Positions 8,209 through 17,400 of a stretch of 64,000 nucleotides of DNA are shown piece by piece. Position 1 is the first letter of the stretch; the number at the start of each line of letters is the position of its first letter. The DNA lies in the NCBI GenBank assembly GCA_900317915.1, contig ONIO01000001.1, forward strand, positions 124,001 to 188,000, written 5' to 3'. Made by a program: the position numbers and the translations under genes. This stretch comes from an uncultured Lachnospiraceae bacterium (GTDB lineage Bacteria > Bacillota > Clostridia > Lachnospirales > Lachnospiraceae). The notes beneath the pieces were generated by a model, which saw nothing but the letters and a program-made list of their open reading frames with translations, did no database searches and was not told the origin of the DNA.

Positions 8209-8902
8209 GCGCGTACTTTTAAAGTTAAGTGGCGAAGCACTTGCTGGAGAAAAGCATACAGGCTTTGATGAAGCAACTGTTCGTGGAGTCGCAAAAGAAG
8301 TTAAGAAGCTTGTAGATAACGGCTTTCATCTTGGAATAGTTATTGGCGGTGGTAATTTCTGGCGCGGTCGTACAGGAGACGAGTTAACTCGCTCTAAGGC
8401 GGACCAGATTGGAATGCTAGCAACCGTTATGAACTGTATCTATGTATCTGATATTTTCCGCTCAGAGGGAATGGATACTGAGATTTTTACACCATTCGTT
8501 TGTGGTGCATTCTCAAATTTGTATTCAATTGATGCAGTGAATGCTTCACTGGATAGCGGTAAGGTTACATTTTTCGCTGGAGGAACTGGTCATCCATACT
8601 TCTCCACAGATACCGCTACTGTGCTTAGAGCAGTTGAGATCGAAGCTGAGCAGATTCTTCTGGCTAAGGCTATCGATGGAGTATATGATTCTGATCCTAA
8701 GGTTAATCCAGAAGCGAAGAAATACGACAGTATTTCTATTCAGAATGTAGTAGATCAGAAGCTTGGTGTAATTGACTTAACCGCATCTATTATGTGCCTG
8801 GAGAATAAGATGCCTCTGAAGGTATTCGCACTTTCTGAAGAGGATGGTATTCTTAGGGCTGCTATGGATAAGGATTTTGATGGTACTCGTATTACCGTAT
8901 AA
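8198..8902 (+). CDS. pyrH: UMP kinase
   Basis: Uridylate kinase, phosphorylating UMP to UDP for pyrimidine nucleotide synthesis; hexameric cytosolic enzyme of the amino acid kinase fold. It has 234 residues, normal length. It starts MQYKRVLLKLSGEALAGEK with the phosphate-binding loop, followed by GIVIGGGNFWRG, an FFAGGTGHPYFSTDTA segment that binds UMP, and the DGVYDSDPKVNP loop typical of the family. The start overlaps the bactofilin stop by 11 bases, suggesting translational coupling. It is followed by frr, the usual pyrH-frr order. Confidence 0.97.
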   Translation: MQYKRVLLKLSGEALAGEKHTGFDEATVRGVAKEVKKLVDNGFHLGIVIGGGNFWRGRTGDELTRSKADQIGMLATVMNCIYVSDIFRSEGMDTEIFTPFVCGAFSNLYSIDAVNASLDSGKVTFFAGGTGHPYFSTDTATVLRAVEIEAEQILLAKAIDGVYDSDPKVNPEAKKYDSISIQNVVDQKLGVIDLTASIMCLENKMPLKVFALSEEDGILRAAMDKDFDGTRITV

Positions 8903-8912
8903 GGAGAAATGT

Positions 8913-9464
8913 ATGGCAAATTTAGCAGACGATAAGGCACGCATGCAAAAGAGCCTTGATAATCTGAGAGATGAACTGAATTCTATTCGTGCTGGCCGCG
9001 CCAATCCACATGTACTGGATAAGGTTATGGTTAATTATTACGGTGCTGACACACCTTTACAGCAGGTGGCTAATGTCACTGTTCCTGAGCCACGTATGAT
9101 TCAGATTCAGCCATGGGAGCCTAGTCTCTTAAAGGATATCGAAAAGGCCATTATGATTTCTGATGTAGGAATCAATCCTACCAATGATGGTAAGGTAATC
9201 CGTCTGGTATTCCCAGATCTGACAGAGGAACATCGTAAGGAACTGGCAAAGGATATTAAGAAGAAGGGTGAGGATGCTAAGGTAGCTATCCGTAATATCC
9301 GTCGTGATGCCAATGATCAGTTGAAGAAGGCACTGAAAGCATCTGAAATCTCCGAGGATGAGGAGAAGGATCAGGAAGATGAAGTTCAGAAGATGACTGA
9401 TGAGTTCATTAAGAAAATTGATTCAATGATCGACGATAAATCAAAAGAAATTATGACAGTGTAA
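8913..9464 (+). CDS. frr: Ribosome recycling factor
   Basis: RRF, which with EF-G splits ribosomes after termination. It has 183 residues from the ATG at 8913, preceded by AAGGAGA (8901-8907). A longer in-frame start at 8844 lies within pyrH and is not supported. Hallmarks are SLDNLRDELNSIRAGRANP near the start, DTPLQQVANVTVPEPRM, INPTNDGKVIRLVFPDLTEEHR, and the long helical tail ending in KKIDSMIDDKSKEIM. It is ten bases downstream of pyrH. Confidence 0.97.
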   Translation: MANLADDKARMQKSLDNLRDELNSIRAGRANPHVLDKVMVNYYGADTPLQQVANVTVPEPRMIQIQPWEPSLLKDIEKAIMISDVGINPTNDGKVIRLVFPDLTEEHRKELAKDIKKKGEDAKVAIRNIRRDANDQLKKALKASEISEDEEKDQEDEVQKMTDEFIKKIDSMIDDKSKEIMTV

Positions 9465-9486
9465 TTCATATATATACTGTTAATGG

Positions 9487-9515
9487 GGGCACAGGATTTC
9501 TTGTGCCCTTTTCTA
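9487..9515 (+). terminator. Intrinsic terminator after frr
   Basis: GGGCACA (9487-9493) pairs with TGTGCCC (9502-9508), followed by TTTTCTATT. It separates frr from uppS, which starts 32 bases further on, so uppS may rely on readthrough or its own promoter. Confidence 0.75.
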
Positions 9516-9546
9516 TTGTATTTCGATACATGGGAGGAGATAGGGA

Positions 9547-10245
9547 ATGAATGTTCCAAATCATGTGGCAATTATTCTAGATGGTAATGGCAGATGGGCG
9601 AAGGCAAAGGGTATGCCTCGTACCTATGGCCATGCGGCAGGTGCGAAAAATGTAGAACCTATTTGTCGTGCTGCATACGATCTAGGAATTAAATACCTTA
9701 CCTTATATGCTTTTTCTACGGAAAACTGGAAACGCCCAAAGGAAGAGGTAAGTACTCTAATGAAACTACTTGGCAATTATGTTAAGAAGTGTATGAAGTT
9801 ATCCGTTGAGAATAATATGCGTGTTCGTTTTATCGGTGATTTATCAGGAATTCCTCAGAAATTAAATGAGGCAATTCATCTCTTAGAAGAGACCTCTAAG
9901 GACTTTACAGGATTACAACTTCAGATTGCTATTAACTATGGTGGTCGTGATGAGATTCTACGTGCAACCAAGAAGGCCTATAAGAGATTACAGGATGAGG
10001 GTAAAGAGATTGATGAGCTTACAGAGGATATGATTTCTTCCATGTTAGACACTGGAGAGATTCCTGATCCAGACCTTATGATTCGTACCAGTGGAGAAGA
10101 GAGATTGTCTAATTTCCTTTTGTGGCAACTAGCGTATGCAGAGTTTTACTTTACTCCAACTCCATGGCCGGACTTTAATCGTGAGGCTCTAGAACTTGCT
10201 ATCCAGGAATACGATCGTAGAAATCGTCGTTTTGGTGGCATTTAA
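9547..10245 (+). CDS. uppS: Undecaprenyl diphosphate synthase
   Basis: Cis-prenyltransferase that makes undecaprenyl diphosphate, the lipid carrier for peptidoglycan and teichoic acid precursors. It has 232 residues. The catalytic start NHVAIILDGNGRWAKAKG contains the DGNGRW motif with the key aspartate; YAFSTENWKRPKEEV and the C-terminal DLMIRTSGEERLSNFLLWQ signature are present. The end NRRFGGI is typical of the family. GGGAGGAG lies 9-16 bases upstream of the ATG. The TAA stop is contained in the left end of repeat copy 2. It leads an isoprenoid/lipid block with cdsA, dxr, rseP and ispG. Confidence 0.97.
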   Translation: MNVPNHVAIILDGNGRWAKAKGMPRTYGHAAGAKNVEPICRAAYDLGIKYLTLYAFSTENWKRPKEEVSTLMKLLGNYVKKCMKLSVENNMRVRFIGDLSGIPQKLNEAIHLLEETSKDFTGLQLQIAINYGGRDEILRATKKAYKRLQDEGKEIDELTEDMISSMLDTGEIPDPDLMIRTSGEERLSNFLLWQLAYAEFYFTPTPWPDFNREALELAIQEYDRRNRRFGGI

Positions 10246-10316
10246 CTCAGTCGGAGAAATCCCCCACCTCTAAGCGTTAGCGTAGGTGGGGGTTATGACA
10301 AACTATACTCAGTCGA
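10241..10316. repeat. Palindromic repeat element, copy 2 (right end lost)
   Basis: Matches bases 4139-4213 of copy 1 with only three substitutions over 75 bases and no gaps. The inner hairpin is perfect here (CCCCCACCT 10261-10269 and AGGTGGGGG 10284-10292). After about 10315 the match stops and the distal inverted repeat of copy 1 is not preserved. It begins inside the last codons of uppS and ends about 30 bases before cdsA. Confidence 0.8.
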
Positions 10317-10345
10317 GTCTTGACTTTATTTGAGAGGATACTATT

Positions 10346-11146
10346 ATGTTTCGTACTAGACTATTAAGCGGAATTGTTCTTGTAGCAGCTGCTTTACTTC
10401 TAATTATCACAGGTGGCAATGTGTTACTTTGCTCTACAGCCGTAATTTCTATGATTGGCTTGATGGAGCTCTACCGGGTATTTAAAATCAACAAGTCCCT
10501 TTTAGGTGGCATCGGATTTGCTTTCACAGCACTGTACTACTTGAATCTCAGTTTTCATTTCCTTCCAGATGTAGAGATTCTGATTATCGGATTCTTGATT
10601 TTGATTCTGGCTTGTTTTGTATTTTTCTATCCAAAGTACCATTCCTCACAGGTCATGGCAGCCTTCTTTGGCGTATTTTATGTATCTGTAATGCTTTCCT
10701 TTATCTACCAGACCAGAAGCATCAGTAATGGAGAGTACATCGTATGGCTGATATTCCTCTGTTCTTGGGGATGCGATACCTCGGCATATTGCGTTGGCGT
10801 TTTATTTGGTAAGCATAAGATGGCACCAGTTCTTAGCCCCAAGAAGTCCATTGAGGGAGCAATCGGTGGTGTCTGTGGAGCATTCCTACTTACAGTGATT
10901 TATGCACTTGTATTCCAGGCTCAGATGAGTATTGATTTGACACAGGTGTTTATCCTTGGTGGCATATCAGCAGTGGGTGGTTTGATTTCTATGGTAGGAG
11001 ATTTGGCTGCATCTGCTATTAAGAGAAACTATGAGATTAAGGACTATGGAAAGTTGATTCCTGGCCATGGCGGTATTCTTGATCGCTTTGACAGTGTTAT
11101 TATTACAGCTCCGATTATTTATTACCTTGCGGTATACTTGATTTAA
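10346..11146 (+). CDS. cdsA: Phosphatidate cytidylyltransferase
   Basis: CDP-diacylglycerol synthase, the integral membrane enzyme that activates phosphatidic acid for phospholipid synthesis. It has 266 residues, about eight hydrophobic segments, and the CdsA signature near the C-terminus (KDYGKLIPGHGGILDRFDS), with an SPKKSIEGAIGG motif earlier. A GAGAGG site precedes the ATG. It is flanked by uppS and dxr, the standard uppS-cdsA-dxr-rseP-ispG order. Confidence 0.96.
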   Translation: MFRTRLLSGIVLVAAALLLIITGGNVLLCSTAVISMIGLMELYRVFKINKSLLGGIGFAFTALYYLNLSFHFLPDVEILIIGFLILILACFVFFYPKYHSSQVMAAFFGVFYVSVMLSFIYQTRSISNGEYIVWLIFLCSWGCDTSAYCVGVLFGKHKMAPVLSPKKSIEGAIGGVCGAFLLTVIYALVFQAQMSIDLTQVFILGGISAVGGLISMVGDLAASAIKRNYEIKDYGKLIPGHGGILDRFDSVIITAPIIYYLAVYLI

Positions 11147-11164
11147 TTCATGTAGAGGACTTTT

Positions 11165-12310
11165 ATGAAGGTTTCGATTTTAGGTTCAACTGGTTCCATT
11201 GGTACACAGACGCTAGATGTCATTCGACAGCATCTAGAGAAGTATCAAGTGACCTCATTATCATGTGGTAAGAATATAGACCTATTGGAAAAACAGGTTA
11301 GAGAATTTCATCCTTCCTTCGTCGCTGTTTGGGAAGAAAAGGATGCCTTAGATCTAAAAACTCGTCTTTCGGATCTATCTGTACCTGTCTACTATGGTAT
11401 GGATGGTCTCATTCAGACAGCCGAGGATCCAGAGTCTGAGATCCTGATTACAGCGATTGTAGGAATGCTTGGTATTCGTCCAACCATCGCCGCTATTAAG
11501 GCGGGTAAGAATATTGGATTAGCCAATAAAGAGACCCTTGTTACAGCTGGTCATATGATAATGAAACTGGCTCGTGAGAATAATGTACAGATTCTCCCGG
11601 TAGATAGTGAGCATAGTGCAATCTTTCAGTCATTACAGGGTAATCAGCAGAATAAAATTCATCGCCTTTATCTCACAGCATCAGGTGGTCCTTTTCGAGG
11701 AAAATCTAGAGAGGATCTCATGCATGTCACACTTCAGGATGTACTGAAGAACCCAAATTGGGACATGGGAGCGAAGGTTACCATTGACTCTGCAGGCATG
11801 ATTAATAAAGGCCTGGAAGTCATGGAAGCAGGTTGGCTTTTTGATGTTAAGAGAGAGGATATTCTGGTATTGGTTCATCCAGAAAGTATCCTTCACTCTG
11901 CAGTGGAGTATGAAGACGGTGCAGTAATGGGCCAATTAGGTATTCCAGATATGCGAATTCCAATTGCATACGCCTTGAGTTATCCAGAGCGTATGCCTTT
12001 GAATTTGAAGCCACTGGATTTATTTTCTGTTGGTCAACTGACATTCCAAAAGCCGGATTTAGATACCTTTCGTGGTCTAGGACTGGCCTATAAAGCAATG
12101 GATTTGGGCGGTAACATTCCTACCGTTTTCAATGCAGCCAATGAAGCTGCTGTAAAGCTATTACAAGAGGGTAAGATTTCTTTCATTCAGATTCCAGATC
12201 TGATAGAGAGAGCAATGGAGGATGTAGGCTTTATCGCGAATCCTAATCTTGATGAGATTCTTATGACAGAGAAGGAAGCGTCAGATATTGTAAAGGGTTC
12301 GATTATTTGA
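11165..12310 (+). CDS. dxr: 1-deoxy-D-xylulose-5-phosphate reductoisomerase
   Basis: DXP reductoisomerase, the second step of the MEP isoprenoid pathway; converts DXP to MEP with NADPH and a divalent metal. It has 381 residues. The N-terminal Rossmann motif is GSTGSIGTQTLDVIR, followed by GLANKETLVTAG and the metal-site region LPVDSEHSAIFQSLQG. The substrate loop TASGGPFRG and NWDMGAKVTIDSAGMINKG are intact. The ATG lies 18 bases after cdsA. With ispG nearby and ispH at 45554, three MEP enzymes are encoded in this window. Confidence 0.97.
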   Translation: MKVSILGSTGSIGTQTLDVIRQHLEKYQVTSLSCGKNIDLLEKQVREFHPSFVAVWEEKDALDLKTRLSDLSVPVYYGMDGLIQTAEDPESEILITAIVGMLGIRPTIAAIKAGKNIGLANKETLVTAGHMIMKLARENNVQILPVDSEHSAIFQSLQGNQQNKIHRLYLTASGGPFRGKSREDLMHVTLQDVLKNPNWDMGAKVTIDSAGMINKGLEVMEAGWLFDVKREDILVLVHPESILHSAVEYEDGAVMGQLGIPDMRIPIAYALSYPERMPLNLKPLDLFSVGQLTFQKPDLDTFRGLGLAYKAMDLGGNIPTVFNAANEAAVKLLQEGKISFIQIPDLIERAMEDVGFIANPNLDEILMTEKEASDIVKGSII

Positions 12311-12320
12311 GGGAATTTCA

Positions 12321-13352
12321 TTGAAAATTGTTGTTTCGATTCTAATTTTTAGTTTTATTGTTCTGTTTCATGAATTCGGACATTATATCGTAGCAAAAAA
12401 ATGTAATGTCCGTGTCAATGAATTCATGTTGGGACTTGGACCTAGACTGTTTGGCTTTCAGAGGGGAGAGACTCTTTTCTCTGTACATTTACTTCCATTT
12501 GGTGGCGCTTGTGTCATGGAGGGAGAGGATACAGATACAGATGATGATCGATCCTTTTTGAAGAAGCCGGCTTGGCAGAGATTCCTTGTGGTCTTGGCAG
12601 GCCCAGTTTTTAACTTTATTCTTGCTTATATTTTAGCTGTTATTATTATTGGATTTACAGGATATGCACCAGCAACGGTATCTGATGTGATGGCTGATTA
12701 TCCTGCCGAGCAAGCAGGAATCCAAGCAGGAGATGAAATTAAGGAAATAAATGGCTATCATGTGCACTTCTATCAGGAGATTCGCGCATATACTATGATG
12801 CATACAGGGGAAACCCTTCATATCCGTTTAAATAGAGATGGTAAGATGAAGGAAGTCACCTTAGTTCCTCAGTACAATGAGGAGGCAAAAGGCTACCTGA
12901 TTGGTATCCAAGGTGGTACAGATACCCGGAAGGCGAACCCCATAGAGATGTTAGAATATGGCTTCTTCCAGATGAAATATCTGGTGTATGTCACTGTTGG
13001 TTCCTTAAAGATGCTTGTCACAGGACAATTAAGCGTGAATGATATGTCTGGTCCAGTAGGAATCGTTAAAACCATTGGGGATGCATATGAACAGAGTCTT
13101 GCAGTCAGTGTTTTCTTTGCAGTGATGGAGATGCTAAATCTAACTGTTTTATTATCAGCAAACCTTGGTGTCATGAATCTCTTACCATTTCCTGCTTTAG
13201 ATGGCGGACGTTTGGTATTTTTAATTGTTGAGATGATTACTAAGAAAAAGGTTCCTGAGAAGATCGAAGCGGCTGTGAACATGGTGGGATTTGCTCTACT
13301 CATGGGATTGATGGTAGTTGTTATGATTAGCGATATTGGTAAGTTGTTCTAA
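12321..13352 (+). CDS. rseP: Site-2 intramembrane metalloprotease RseP/RasP
   Basis: Membrane zinc protease of 343 residues that cleaves transmembrane segments, usually of anti-sigma factors or signal peptides. The zinc motif FHEFGH lies in the first membrane helix (residues about 15-20). A second helix and a PDZ domain follow (about residues 110-190, with YPAEQAGIQAGDEIKEINGY), and the conserved NLLPFPALDGG motif provides the third metal ligand. The start is a TTG at 12321, preceded by GAGGGA at 12309-12314; no ATG is better placed, since the first ATG would remove the catalytic helix. Confidence 0.94.
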   Translation: MKIVVSILIFSFIVLFHEFGHYIVAKKCNVRVNEFMLGLGPRLFGFQRGETLFSVHLLPFGGACVMEGEDTDTDDDRSFLKKPAWQRFLVVLAGPVFNFILAYILAVIIIGFTGYAPATVSDVMADYPAEQAGIQAGDEIKEINGYHVHFYQEIRAYTMMHTGETLHIRLNRDGKMKEVTLVPQYNEEAKGYLIGIQGGTDTRKANPIEMLEYGFFQMKYLVYVTVGSLKMLVTGQLSVNDMSGPVGIVKTIGDAYEQSLAVSVFFAVMEMLNLTVLLSANLGVMNLLPFPALDGGRLVFLIVEMITKKKVPEKIEAAVNMVGFALLMGLMVVVMISDIGKLF

Positions 13353-13373
13353 TTTTTACTCGGAGGCTTAAAG

Positions 13374-14438
13374 ATGGAGAGAAGACTATCTAGAGAAGTG
13401 CATATTGGAAATCGTGTTATTGGTGGGAATCATCCGATTCTAATCCAGTCGATGACGAATACACATACTGAAAATGTAGACCAGACCGTAGCTCAGATTC
13501 TTCGTCTCGAAAAAGCTGGTTGCGACATTATTCGTTGTGCAATTCCTACAAAGGAAGCTGCCTTAGCCATTCCAGAGATCAAAAAGCGGATTCATATTCC
13601 ATTGGTTGCAGATATTCATTTTGATTATCGCTTGGCTCTATTAGCAATTGAAAATGGTGCAGATAAGATTCGAATCAACCCGGGTAATATTGGATCGAAG
13701 GATCGTATTCAGGCGGTTGTTGATGCTTGCAAGGAGAAGAATATTCCAATTCGTGTTGGCGTGAATTCTGGTTCACTTGAAAAGGATCTGGTGGAAAAAT
13801 ACGGTGGAGTGACTGCGGAGGGCCTTGTAGAATCGGCATTGGATAAGGTTGGTATCATCCAGGATATGGGCTACAACAACCTGGTAATCTCCATTAAGTC
13901 TTCAGATGTATTGATGTGTGTGAAGGCGCATGAATTGATTTCTAATCAGACGGATTTACCCCTTCATGTTGGAATAACGGAAGCGGGTTCTGTAACCGCT
14001 GGTAACATCAAATCAGCGATTGGTCTATCTCTGATTCTCCATCAAGGAATCGGTGATACCATTCGTGTTTCTCTCACTGGTGATCCTGAGGAGGAAGTGC
14101 GGTCTGCAAAGCAGATTCTAAAGACCCTTGGACTTCGTCAGGGTGGAGTAGAGGTTGTATCTTGTCCTACCTGTGGCCGTACCCAGATTGATTTGATTGG
14201 TTTGGCTGCTCAGGTGGAGAATATGGTTAAGGATATTCCGTTGGACCTTAAAGTTGCTGTTATGGGCTGTGTGGTAAATGGCCCAGGGGAAGCAATGGAA
14301 GCAGATCTTGGTATTGCCGGAGGAAATGGAGAGGGCTTAATCCTCCAGCATGGACAGATTCTAAGGAAAGTTCCGGAGAATCAACTTTTATCTGAATTAA
14401 AGCTTGAATTGGATCGACTTTTAAAGGAACGAAAGTAA
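13374..14438 (+). CDS. ispG: (E)-4-hydroxy-3-methylbut-2-enyl diphosphate synthase
   Basis: IspG/GcpE, the iron-sulfur enzyme that turns MEcPP into HMBPP in the MEP pathway. It has 354 residues: an N-terminal TIM-barrel (NHPILIQSMTNTHT, VADIHFDYRLAL, KIRINPGNIGS) and a C-terminal 4Fe-4S domain with CPTCGRTQ and GCVVNGPGEA, which give the three cysteine ligands and the ligand glutamate. It lies 21 bases after rseP and 12 bases before polC. The length is typical of Gram-positive enzymes. Confidence 0.97.
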   Translation: MERRLSREVHIGNRVIGGNHPILIQSMTNTHTENVDQTVAQILRLEKAGCDIIRCAIPTKEAALAIPEIKKRIHIPLVADIHFDYRLALLAIENGADKIRINPGNIGSKDRIQAVVDACKEKNIPIRVGVNSGSLEKDLVEKYGGVTAEGLVESALDKVGIIQDMGYNNLVISIKSSDVLMCVKAHELISNQTDLPLHVGITEAGSVTAGNIKSAIGLSLILHQGIGDTIRVSLTGDPEEEVRSAKQILKTLGLRQGGVEVVSCPTCGRTQIDLIGLAAQVENMVKDIPLDLKVAVMGCVVNGPGEAMEADLGIAGGNGEGLILQHGQILRKVPENQLLSELKLELDRLLKERK

Positions 14439-14450
14439 AGGGGTGTATTT

Positions 14451-17400
14451 TTGGAACGTATTTTTACAGATGTATTTCCTGAATTATTGACGTCTGACAG
14501 AGTAGATACGCAGCTGAAGGATGCGGTGGTTACTAAGGTGGCCACCAATACATCCCATGATGTGATGCGTGTCTATCTGCAGACGTCACTTTTGGTTCCT
14601 AAGAATCGAATTTGGGCTCTTGAAAAAACAATTCAGGATTTCTACTTTCCGAAAAGTGATGTGAAGGTACATATCATTGAAAAGTTTAAATTATCAGATC
14701 AGTATACCTCCAAGTCCCTTTTTGATATGTATCAGGATAGTATCCTGTCTGAACTTTACCAGCATGATAAGGTGATCTATGAGTTGATTCATAAGGGAAG
14801 TCTTGCCTTCACGGATGATTCTCATATGACCATCACCTTAGAGGATACGGGAGTATCCCATATGTATGAGGAACGTATTCTTCATATTTTTACAAAGATT
14901 CTATGTGAGCGATGCGGCATGAATCTTGTAATTGATGTGGACTATAAAACACCACAGAAAAATGTATCAAGACAAAACAGTGAAGTGCAGATTCAAAATG
15001 AGATCTCATATATTACCAGTAATTATGAGAATCTAAAACGAGCGAATGCCAATGAGCCTGAAATGCTTGGAGCGCCTGGTGATTCTAAGGCAAGTGCTGC
15101 TAAGAAAGCTGAAAAGTCTTCCAATCAGGCTGGAAAAAATCCTTATGAGAAGCCAGAAAGCAAGTATTCCACTGGAAGTAACTCCCTTGGAGCTGAGGGA
15201 CAAGCAAAAAGAAAGCCTGAATTTAAGCGAGGTGAGAAACCTCTGGTTCGTTCCAATAATCCGGATGTATTCTATGGACGTGATTTCGAGGATGAACCAA
15301 TCGACTTAAAGGATGTACAAGGGGAGATTGGTACCATTACGGTTCGAGGTCAGGTCTTTGATCTAGAGGCAAAGGAGATCCGTAATGAGAGAACCATTCT
15401 GATTTTCTCTATTACAGACTTTACCGATTCCATTACCTGTAAGCTCTTTGTTACCAATGAGCAGGCTAAGGTGCTTACTTCAGGCAAGCTTCAAGAAGGT
15501 GCCTTTATTAAGCTTCGTGGTACACCGACCCTAGATACCTTTGATCATGACCTGGTTATGACTCGCTTGGTTGGAATGATGACGATCTCTGACTTTAGGG
15601 TTAGTCGAATGGATACAGCACCTTTGAAGCGTGTCGAACTTCATTGTCATACCAAGATGAGTGATATGGATGCCGTCTCTACAGCAGGTGACATTATTAA
15701 GCAGGCTAAGAAATGGGGACATCGTGCCATTGCCATTACAGATCATGGTGATGTACAGGGCTTTACGGATGCTTTCCATGCCGTGCAGAGAGACCCGGAT
15801 GCACCACAGATTCTCTATGGTGTAGAGGGATATCTGGTAGATGATATCAGACGTTTGGTGACAGATCCTGTTGGAGAGGACCAGACCTTAGATGATACCT
15901 TTGTTGTCTTTGACTTAGAGACCACAGGTTTTTCTGCGGAGAAAAACCGTATCATTGAAATCGGTGCAGTTCGTTTTGAACATGGAGAAGTCACTGGCAG
16001 ATTTTCTGAATTTGTGAATCCTGAAGTGCCGATCCCATATCGAATTACAGAGATAACCAGCATCCGAGATGATATGGTACGAGACGCTGGGACAATTGAG
16101 GATTTGTTGCCGCGCTTTTTAGAGTTTTCTGCTGGAGCTATTATGGTTGGCCATAATGCAGACTTTGATATGGGCTTTATTAAGGCGAATTGTAAGCGCC
16201 TGGGCTTAGAGTCTCCTGTAACCTATATGGATACCGTGGAGATGGCCCGTGTTCTCCTACCGCAGCTTAATAATTATAAGTTGGATACCGTTGCAAAGGC
16301 CTTATCTATTTCCTTAGAGCATCACCATCGTGCAGTTGATGATGCAGAGTGCACCGCTTGGATTTTTGATTCCTTAGCAAGTAAGTTTAAAGCGCAGGGC
16401 TTGGAGCGGTTAGTGGATGTCCAAAAAGCAAATAAACTGGATGTGAATTCCATTCGTAAGCTTCATTCCAATCATATTATTTTGATTGCGAAAAACGATT
16501 TGGGACGAATCAATCTCTATCGACTGATTTCTGAATCCCACTTAACCTATTTCCGTCGTAGACCTTTGATGCCTCGGTCCCTCATTAATAAGTATCGAGA
16601 GGGCATCTTACTTGGCTCAGCATGTTCTGCTGGTGAACTGTATGGAGCCGTTCATGATGGCCGTCCAGAGGCAGAACTAGAGCGAATTGCATCCTTTTAT
16701 GATTACTTAGAGATCCAGCCAGTTGGCAATGATCAGTATATGATTGATGATCCAAGGGATAGTGTTGTGAATTCCGTTGAGGATTTGAGAAATATAAACC
16801 GACAGATCGTAGCACTGGGTAAGGCTTTAAACAAACCTGTTTGCGCAACCTGTGATGTTCATTTCCTTAATCCAGAGGATGAAATCTATCGGCGCATCCT
16901 AATGGCAGGTCAGCACTTTGATGATGCAGATAAGCAGCCACCATTGTATCTACACACCACTCAAGAGATGCTAGATGAGTTTTCTTATCTTGGATCAGAA
17001 GTGGCTGAGGATGTGGTAATTCATAATCCGAACCTCATTACAGATATGTGTGAGCCAATTCAGCCGGTTCGACCAGATAAGTGTCCTCCGGTGATTGAGA
17101 ACTCTGATGGTATGCTTCGTAAGATCTGCTATGACAAGGCCCATGAGATGTACGGTGAAGAATTACCTGTGCAGGTGAAGTCAAGACTAGACCGTGAGCT
17201 GAACTCCATTATTAGTAATGGATACGCCGTAATGTATATCATTGCCCAGAAACTGGTATGGAAGTCCAATGAAGATGGTTATCTGGTTGGATCTAGAGGA
17301 TCTGTAGGATCCTCCTTTGTAGCTACCATGTCTGGTATTACAGAGGTAAATCCTCTTCCTGCACATTATCTCTGCCCCCATTGCCATTATGTTGACTTTG

